NCBI GenBank assembly: GCA_002498385.1
Contig: DAHH01000003.1
Span: 196,876 to 211,717 of the forward strand
Length of the DNA: 14,842 nt
Reading direction: 5' to 3'
Source of the DNA: Methanobacterium sp. UBA410
GTDB taxonomy: Archaea; Methanobacteriota; Methanobacteria; Methanobacteriales; Methanobacteriaceae
Position numbers and translations under genes: made by a program. The notes below the pieces were generated by a model. It saw nothing but the letters and a program-made list of their open reading frames with translations, searched no databases and was not told the DNA's origin. This document shows positions 6,991 through 12,900 of the stretch, piece after piece (the stretch's first letter is position 1; each line of letters begins with the position of its first letter).

Positions 6991-7566
6991 TCAGATTTTA
7001 TACCCAGCTACTAAATTTATTATTTCATCGTAGAATATTAATAGGATTAATAAAGGTAAAATCAGGGCCAAGAACAGGAAAAGTAGCCAGCCATATCCAT
7101 AGAGATCATTTGCTGGGGATGGAATAAGGACTAACAAGAAAATTGTAAAATAGGGATAGAGCAAAAACAGCGGCTAATATAAATTTTTCTTTTGTTATTG
7201 TTTTAAATCTCCACCTGTTTATTAATCCACCCATTAATCCTCCTGTGATACCAAAAAATCCTGCCATAATTATGAAAAAGATTACAAAGCCTGTTAAGGC
7301 TCCAAAAATTGGGGAGTAAAGAGTAAAAATTATTATATTTGAGATCAAAACGGCTAAAAATCCAGTCCAGATTCCACCTTTAATATTTTTCTCAGCCACA
7401 AAAGCCGTGACAAAACCACCAATCATCCATATGCTGAAGAATCACTAATAACTATATTAAAATAATTAATAACACTATTAGGACTTAAAATAGATAAATG
7501 CGACAAAAAAGGAATTAACATTACAAACGCACCAATTAAAACCGAAACAACCTCTTTTTTATCCAT
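6991..7566 (-). pseudogene. DUF5518-like membrane protein gene split by two frameshifts
   Basis: Three consecutive pieces in different frames make one membrane protein. Piece 1, ATG at 7566 to TGA at 7423, begins MDKKEVVSVLIGAFVMLI with one membrane helix. Piece 2, 7426-7106, begins MIGGFVTAFVAEKNIKGG and has three hydrophobic helices. Piece 3, about 7108-6991, reads DLYGYGWLLFLFLALILP and ends GYKI. The second break lies in a CCCC run, where one base fewer restores PANDLYGYG. The GGFV...A...KGG...G pattern is that of the small archaeal DUF5518 membrane family, whose function is unknown. GAAGGAAGTG precedes the ATG. It follows the 7620-8063 gene by 53 nt on the same strand. It is either a decayed gene or carries sequencing errors; piece 2 alone may be annotated as a gene. 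Confidence 0.6.
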
Positions 7567-7619
7567 AAATCATGCACTTCCTTCTCTTAATTACTCATTC
7601 TACTTTAGTTATAATATGT

Positions 7620-8063
7620 TTAAGATGGAAGGTTCTTATATTCACAATTAACCATCAAACGGAGATATAAAAATATAACCAGCACAGTTGTCACACCAAA
7701 GACTAAAAAAAATGTAAAATTCACTGGAACTTCAAGGAACTTAAAGTCAAATACATAGACATAAATTAGTAATAAACATTCTATTATAAGTAATAAAAAG
7801 ATGGATGGAATGTATACTCTGTATCCGTAACCTTTAACCTTAATCAAATATCTCACAATAAACACCAAATACAATGGAACACTCATCCACATACCCGATC
7901 CAGGTTCGAGGACTGTACTAAAATATCCCAATGAAACAAATAATAAAAACCATTTATTATCCAACCAATTAGTTTTTAAAGGCTTCTCCAAAACAAACCA
8001 CCCATTTAAACAAATGAAAAATTTAACTAGTCCAAGAGGACTCGTTATTGTATTTAATACCAT
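7620..8063 (-). CDS. small four-helix membrane protein, putative cassette partner
   Basis: I do not recognise a family. The 147-148-residue product has a short amphipathic N-terminus and about four membrane helices (roughly residues 38-53, 59-75, 86-106 and 116-137), with basic loops between. The ATG at 8061-8063 overlaps a preceding GTG at 8064-8066; either could start translation. The possible GTG start begins only 2 nt after the last stop of the decayed C-terminal cassette at 8069-8545, so this gene was probably translated with it. By position it matches an immunity gene to a cassette toxin; immunity proteins to pore-forming toxins are typically small integral membrane proteins. That role is inference; nothing in the sequence proves it. 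Confidence 0.65.
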   Translation of the reverse strand: MVLNTITSPLGLVKFFICLNGWFVLEKPLKTNWLDNKWFLLFVSLGYFSTVLEPGSGMWMSVPLYLVFIVRYLIKVKGYGYRVYIPSIFLLLIIECLLLIYVYVFDFKFLEVPVNFTFFLVFGVTTVLVIFLYLRLMVNCEYKNLPS

Positions 8064-8068
8064 CACTT

Positions 8069-8545
8069 TTAAGTTTTTTTTGTATTTCTTTTCACATCAT
8101 TTAAGCCTCTATAAAACTGACTTCCACCGAGTGCAATAATCAGAACATCTGCTGGAAGTGCTTCTGGGCCTGCTAAATCCACAAACCTGCTCCTATCATC
8201 AATGCAAAACCACCGGCACCTTCATAGATCTTAACTACATTGTCTGCACAGGATTTAAGATCCTCCAGTTTAGCCCAGTTAAAGTGTTCTATATCATAAC
8301 GTCACTGAATACCTGGAAAAGACTAATAGCTGTTTGGGTAACTGTTTCTCCCCAGTGTTCTAGAATCCATCTTTCAAGTTGGATATCGCCCCAGATATAA
8401 TCTACAATACCACACACATTAGTTGACGTGTTGATATCCCTTATTATACCTGTTTCTGGGTCAATTACGATGAATTCATTGCCATTTTCTTCTATGAGCG
8501 AACCATTTTGTAAGAATACTTTTAGGGAGGTGCTGTTAAGTAAAA
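8069..8545 (-). pseudogene. decayed orphan C-terminal cassette A (adhesin module plus tail)
   Basis: The minus strand here matches the end of the giant adhesin: LNSTSLKVFLQNGSLIEEN, then IDPETGIIRDINTSTNVCGI, then WGDIQLERW (8367-8393) and EHWGETVTQ. Homology begins right beside the stop of the next gene (8552). A 4-nt loss near 8294 breaks the frame after FSDV. The next frame continues IEHFNWAKLEDL to MIGAG, and a second shift near 8178 leads to VDLAGPEALPADVLIIALGG and ends in TAA at 8069-8071. There is no start codon and no adhesin body. The tail is related to that of cassette B, sharing EHFN(Y/W) and a hydrophobic xLAxPE..P..V segment. The tail directly precedes the membrane-protein gene at 7620-8063. 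It is a relic, and other annotations may miss it. Confidence 0.7.
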
Positions 8546-8551
8546 TTCACA

Positions 8552-8812
8552 TTACTTTCTATTAATAATACTTTTGTACGCTAATCCCATGAAAATTAAG
8601 ATCATGATCATGAAAGCGAGTGCTGGTATGTAGTTACTTAAAAGAAAAATTGATAAAATCACACATATAAGAGTTGTATAAAATACCCATTTAGATAAAA
8701 ATTTCATAATTTTTTGATAAGGATCTTCAGTCATTTGATATCCACAATAAGCACATTTCAAAGATTTTGAGCTTATTTTACGTTTACAATTGGGGCAGCG
8801 AATTATACTCAT
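8552..8812 (-). CDS. zinc-ribbon protein with two membrane helices (86 aa)
   Basis: The N-terminal zinc ribbon has C6-x2-C9 (CPNC) and C20-x2-C23 (CAYCG), the common short archaeal zinc-ribbon pattern. Two hydrophobic helices follow at about residues 42-59 and 62-79, with a basic end. The ribbon would face the cytoplasm if the N-terminus is inside. The ATG at 8812 is preceded by AAGGATGGAT, a plausible ribosome site. A TATA-like element about 100 nt upstream suggests its own promoter. It sits between orphan cassette B (113 nt upstream) and the relic cassette A (7 nt downstream), the position of a partner or immunity gene for cassette B. The function is unknown; a general membrane-bound zinc-ribbon protein unrelated to the cassettes is equally possible. 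Confidence 0.75.
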   Translation of the reverse strand: MSIIRCPNCKRKISSKSLKCAYCGYQMTEDPYQKIMKFLSKWVFYTTLICVILSIFLLSNYIPALAFMIMILIFMGLAYKSIINRK

Positions 8813-8907
8813 TTAATCCATCCTTAACTTAATTGTAAAATAATTAAATTTCTATTTTATGAAAAATGCACAATAGAAAAGGTAAAGTGTTACATTAGCT
8901 TTTAAAA

Positions 8908-8922
8908 ATATAAAATTTTTTA
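8908..8922 (-). promoter_or_regulatory. candidate TATA box for the zinc-ribbon membrane gene
   Basis: The minus strand reads AATTTTATATTTTTA about 100 nt before the ATG at 8812 and just past the stop of cassette B at 8926. An independent promoter would allow this gene to be expressed even if cassette B is silent. Confidence 0.3.
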
Positions 8923-8925
8923 ATT

Positions 8926-9411
8926 TTACGTATACCACGGCATAGTATTGTATGCATATTTAGTTATGATAGCTCCTTTATATGCATCGTCCAATGCGAA
9001 TATAGCAATAGTTACTCCAATTGGACTAAATTCAGGTTGAGCAATGGATATCATAAGGGCCATAGAACCATCTCCAGCACTGAAAGCAATTATACCAACA
9101 CCTGCAGCCATTAACCCAACTTTCTCGTAATTGAAATGTTCTACTCCATTGATAACATCACAGAATAGTTGGAGAATATCAACTGTCGCTTGGGTAACTG
9201 TTTCTCCCCAGTGTTCCAAGATCCATCTTTCAAGTTGGATATCGCCCCAGATATAATCTTCAATACCACACACATTAGAAGTTTCATTTTTTGAAAAATT
9301 TTTTTCAATACCTTTTGTTAAATTCTCAATTCCGGTGCGATGAACCTGGCAGAGTTGCGTTTTTTTGGCTATTGCATAGTGAGATACGTATATTTTTTGA
9401 AGTAATCGCAA
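8926..9411 (-). CDS. orphan C-terminal cassette B: adhesin module with hydrophobic tail
   Basis: The frame is intact from a TTG at 9411 to TAA at 8926 (161 residues) but has no ATG or convincing ribosome site, so it may be silent. Residues 1-46 resemble the fragment at 6842-6961 (QVHR motif) and not the adhesin. From residue 47 it matches the adhesin end: NVCGIEDYIWGDIQLERW, EHWGETVTQ and FCDVIN. DNA of the core is nearly identical to cassette A (about four mismatches in 87 nt). The tail, residues 90-161, begins EHFNYEK and has two hydrophobic, Gly/Ala-rich segments (about 98-110 and 117-141) separated by a Pro-containing loop, ending NTMPWYT. Such a helical hairpin recalls pore-forming bacteriocins, but this is only a resemblance. 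The zinc-ribbon membrane gene follows. Confidence 0.55.
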   Translation of the reverse strand: MRLLQKIYVSHYAIAKKTQLCQVHRTGIENLTKGIEKNFSKNETSNVCGIEDYIWGDIQLERWILEHWGETVTQATVDILQLFCDVINGVEHFNYEKVGLMAAGVGIIAFSAGDGSMALMISIAQPEFSPIGVTIAIFALDDAYKGAIITKYAYNTMPWYT

Positions 9412-9437
9412 CGTCTCACATTTCTTGTGAGATTACT
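9401..9437. repeat. nested inverted repeats at the 5' end of cassette B
   Basis: The inner pair TCTCACA (9414-9420) and TGTGAGA (9426-9432) flanks a 5-nt centre. The outer pair AGTAATC (9401-9407) and GATTACT (9431-9437) overlaps the inner right arm by two bases, so the two hairpins are alternatives. It spans the TTG start region of cassette B. A mobile-element end, an operator or a recombination site are possible. Confidence 0.4.
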
Positions 9438-9489
9438 CGGATTAAATCTGTCTTATGTTTTGACTTTACTATTTGTGGAAATGTCTTTT

Positions 9490-9513
9490 TAAGTAAAATG
9501 TTGATTTTACTTA
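9490..9513. repeat. perfect 10-bp inverted repeat with 4-nt loop
   Basis: TAAGTAAAAT (9490-9499), GTTG, ATTTTACTTA (9504-9513) is a perfect hairpin. It lies between the membrane gene at 9593-9931 and cassette B. The arm TTAAGTAAAAT recurs once at about 8536-8546, exactly where the homology of cassette A begins. On the minus strand the stem is followed by A residues, so it is not a classical terminator. Confidence 0.45.
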
Positions 9514-9570
9514 GAACTAATCTCTATAATAAAAAACACTGAGTATAATTTAAGATCTAAGGGATATTCA

Positions 9571-9592
9571 AAATAAAAAAATTATTTTTTAT
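9571..9592 (-). terminator. AT-rich palindrome and T-tract after the 9593-9931 gene
   Basis: AAATAAAAAA and TTTTTTATTT are perfect complements around a short centre, immediately after the stop of the membrane gene. The minus-strand transcript reads into a T6-7 tract, suitable for archaeal termination. It would separate the adhesin/membrane-protein unit from the downstream cassettes. Confidence 0.4.
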
Positions 9593-9931
9593 TTAAGTTT
9601 TTGATCTTAATGTTTTTGCAATGAATCCTCCGATAAGTCCTGAGATCGGGAGAAGTAAGGCTAAAATTAATATTTTGTTTAATGTTAATCCAGTTTTAAA
9701 AATAAAAATGCCTAATAATGATCCTAATGAGTATAATAAATTATTGTACAATCCCATTCTTGCTTTATTAACTCTAGATAAATATGTGGCGACGAATCCA
9801 CCGAAAATAAGTATAAAAACTGCCAAAATGTCTGCTAAATAGGATACTGGTAAATATTTAGCAAAAGCTATTAATAAAGCAATTGCAGTATTTCCTAATA
9901 TTACAGCAATAACTGGATGATATTTATTCAT
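9593..9931 (-). CDS. four-helix DUF5518-like membrane protein, putative partner of the adhesin C-terminus
   Basis: The 112-residue protein is almost entirely membrane: helices at about 6-24, 33-51, 61-79 and 85-105, ending in a short basic tail AKTLRSKT. The GGFVATYLSRV segment at 44-54 and SGLIGGFIA at 97-105 match the spacing of GGFVTAFVAEK and TGGLMGGLI in the split gene at 6991-7566, so I place both in the same DUF5518-like family, whose function is unknown. The ATG at 9931 has an excellent GGAGG ribosome site. It follows the adhesin stop by 53 nt on the same strand, separated by two T-tracts that may attenuate read-through. By position it would be the immunity protein of the adhesin's C-terminal tail, if that is a toxin. 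A role in anchoring or exporting the adhesin is an alternative. Confidence 0.75.
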   Translation of the reverse strand: MNKYHPVIAVILGNTAIALLIAFAKYLPVSYLADILAVFILIFGGFVATYLSRVNKARMGLYNNLLYSLGSLLGIFIFKTGLTLNKILILALLLPISGLIGGFIAKTLRSKT

Positions 9932-9944
9932 TATTTTCCTCCAC

Positions 9945-9980
9945 TTAAAAAATATTTTACTTATTTAAAAAAATATTTTT
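9945..9980 (-). terminator. paired T-tracts between the adhesin and the membrane-protein gene
   Basis: The minus strand carries two direct repeats of AAAATATTTTTT followed by AAGT-like sequence, with T7 and T6 tracts, just after the adhesin stop. This could cause partial termination. The following GGAGG ribosome site is unaffected. Confidence 0.35.
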
Positions 9981-9984
9981 ATTT

Positions 9985-12900
9985 TTATACAACCTGTTTT
10001 ATCTGTGAAATTAGATGTGTAACATGATTATTTATGCTGTTGGCAGTTATATTTTCATATACTACTGGATAAATCAATGGAGAAATATCATCTTGCCAAT
10101 GGTGTTTTACTTGCCAAATAGATATATCTAAACTGTAACCTAATAAAAAACTGTAAGGATCCCCTTCCAATAGACCTATAATACTATCTCCATCAGTAGG
10201 TACTGGGGCAGGAAAATCTGTAAAATAATCATCCCACTGGTTTTTGAAGGAGGTATAGTTTTCGATAAATTTTTCCCAACGTTTATGTATTTTGTCGTTA
10301 ACATCATTGATAACATCACTGAATACTTGAATAAGACTAATAGCTGCTTGGGTAACTATTTCTCCCCAATGTTCTACAATCCATCGTTCAAGTTGGATAT
10401 CACCCCAAAAGTAATCTGTAATACCACACAGATTAGTGGTTGTATTTATATCTCTCATGATACCCGTTTCGGGGTCAATTGTGATGAATTCGTTACCATT
10501 TTCTTCTATGATGGAAATATTCTGCATGAATATTTCCAAGGAAGTGCTATTACTTAAATAAGCATTTATAATATCCATTGTTATAGAGCCAAAGGTTCCG
10601 TTGGTGGATGCATTCATTACCGCACCTTCAATAAGTGAAATAAATGAAGAACTAATGAAATTAAATGCCCACATGTTTATGGTTGTACCTACAACTGTCA
10701 TTCCCATACTGTGATCGCAATCTAAAGTTAGATACATTGTGCTTCTATCTTCACAGAAAGAAACCATGATGGGATTGGTACGGCTCCATGTAACATTGTA
10801 CGTACTTGCAATACTATCTGCTATCTGGTCGTGGATGTATTCTACCATTAAGCTTGCTAGGAAAGCATTGTAAGCAGCATTCATAGCACTAGAAGATGTA
10901 TAGTTGGACTGTTGGTTCACCCAGTATTGGGCAACAGTATTGGTTACGTCTGTTGTGGCTATTGCAAAGCTTTGTAAGAAATCGAATGGAGAACCCATGA
11001 ATGTGAGTTTGCTTATTCTTTGAATATTGTTTCCAGGGAAAGTTAAATTCATCGTAGTTGTACTATTTGGATCGGTTACAGTTATGTTATATCCTGCTAC
11101 TCCTGGGTAAACAATGTTAATTGTGATGGTGTCAACAGCTGCACTGCTACTAGGATATAAGGTCTTCTCTACAACTACGATGCCGTCTACAATTACCTTT
11201 AAATAATCTACGGGTGTGGAACCTATTGTACCTGGAATTCCAAGAATACCAAACCATGTTACAGATTCATTTAGTGGGATATTGTAGGTTATGTTTAATG
11301 GTTGACCTGTAGAATCATCTATACATGTACCTGTAATGGTTATTATTGCTGTTCCTGTGGTTATGAGTCCTGTTGTGTTGATTGTTTGGTTGTCGAGGTT
11401 TGCTGTTGTTGTGACTGTTGTGTTTTGTGTGCTTCCAAGGTTTAGGATGGTTGTTGCTTTGCCTTTAACTGTGTAAGCAAGACCTGTGATTGTTCCAAAG
11501 GTGGTTGTGAAGTTTACGGGTATATTATCAGGAACATGTCCAGTGGATGATGTATCTCCACCAGTGTTGTTGTGGGTTAGATCTGCTGTTACACTTGTGT
11601 TTCCACCAGAATTGGTGGAAGAAGGAGTTAAACTTAAAACCAACCATGGATTATAGATGACTGTTCCACTTTCATTACAGATATCGCCTGAGATTGTTGA
11701 TGGATCCGAATTGGAACCCCACCAATTATCAGTTGCGTTTACGGTGCCAATATCATTTTTAAGACCATAACTGTTTCCGGTTATCCTGTTGAATTGAATG
11801 TTTTCTGTGGAGTTGTATGTCCAGATTCCATAATGGTTATTTATGATATTGTTGCTTGTTATTTTGTCAGTGGAGTTTTCTGAGTAAATTCCAACTTCAC
11901 AACCAGATATTGTATTCCCATAAATGGTGTTAGAACTGGAATTACTCCAAATTCCATCAAAACCATTAGCAGATATTATATTATTTAATATTGTGTTGTT
12001 AAAGGAGTTAAAAGCAAGTATACCTGCAGTTCCATTTCCAACAATATTATTCAGATAGATGGTGCAGTTATTGGCTTCTAAGTTAATATTACCATACACT
12101 GTGAAGCCCTCAATTACAGAGCCACTACCGCCGCTAGTTATGATGAAGGCACTGCCTGTTGAATCTGCTGCTTTAATTGTTACATTATTCCCAGAGACAG
12201 GCATTATTAAGAGCTTTTTGTTAACTGTGATGGTTTCTGTGTATGTTCCAGAGTATACCTGGATGGTATCACCTTTAAGTGTTAACGGGTCATTTACAGC
12301 ATCTTGAATGCTGGTATAAGTGTTGTTATTGTTTATATCTACTATTGGGAGTGTTAAGGTGTAGGTTTCAGTTTGGATTTGTTCCTTGTTACCTGCATTA
12401 TCTACAGCCATAAATTTTAGAGTAACAGCTGTTTTGGTAGTGGAGTTCATCTGGAGTGTTATGGGGCCAGTGTACCTTGTACTTGAGGTTGTTGGATCTG
12501 TACCATCCATAGTGTAATAAATTATGGGATTAGGGTCAAGGTTATCTGTTGCAGTTAAAGTCATAGTCTGTGTGGTGCTGTAAACGCCACCTTTGATGTT
12601 AACTGTTGTTGTCGGTGCGGTGGTGTCTATTATATAGTTTTGTGTGTACTCAGGGCTCCAGTTACCGTGATTGTCAGTTGCAATGTACCTGAGTGTTGTT
12701 GTAGTGTTAATTGGAATTGGGTTTGAATAAACGGTTCCATTTAATCCGGGATCTGAACCATCTAAGGTATAATAAATGGTTGAGTTGCCGCCATTTAATG
12801 TTACATTCTGGGTTGTGTTATATAAACTCCCAACTGGATTAACAGTCACCACTAATTGTGTGTCATTAAGAGAAAGGTTAAGTTCTACTGTTTGGTTGTT

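Noticed and set aside
7900..7915. GGTTCGAGG resembling a tRNA T-loop
   Set aside because: No acceptor, D or anticodon stems around it; it lies inside a coding frame.
8158..8400. Plus-strand 80-codon frame
   Set aside because: It is the reverse of cassette A, whose minus-strand translation matches the adhesin C-terminus.
9621..9842. Plus-strand 73-codon open frame opposite the membrane gene at 9593-9931
   Set aside because: The minus-strand frame has a GGAGG site, four clean membrane helices and operon context; the plus frame has none of these.
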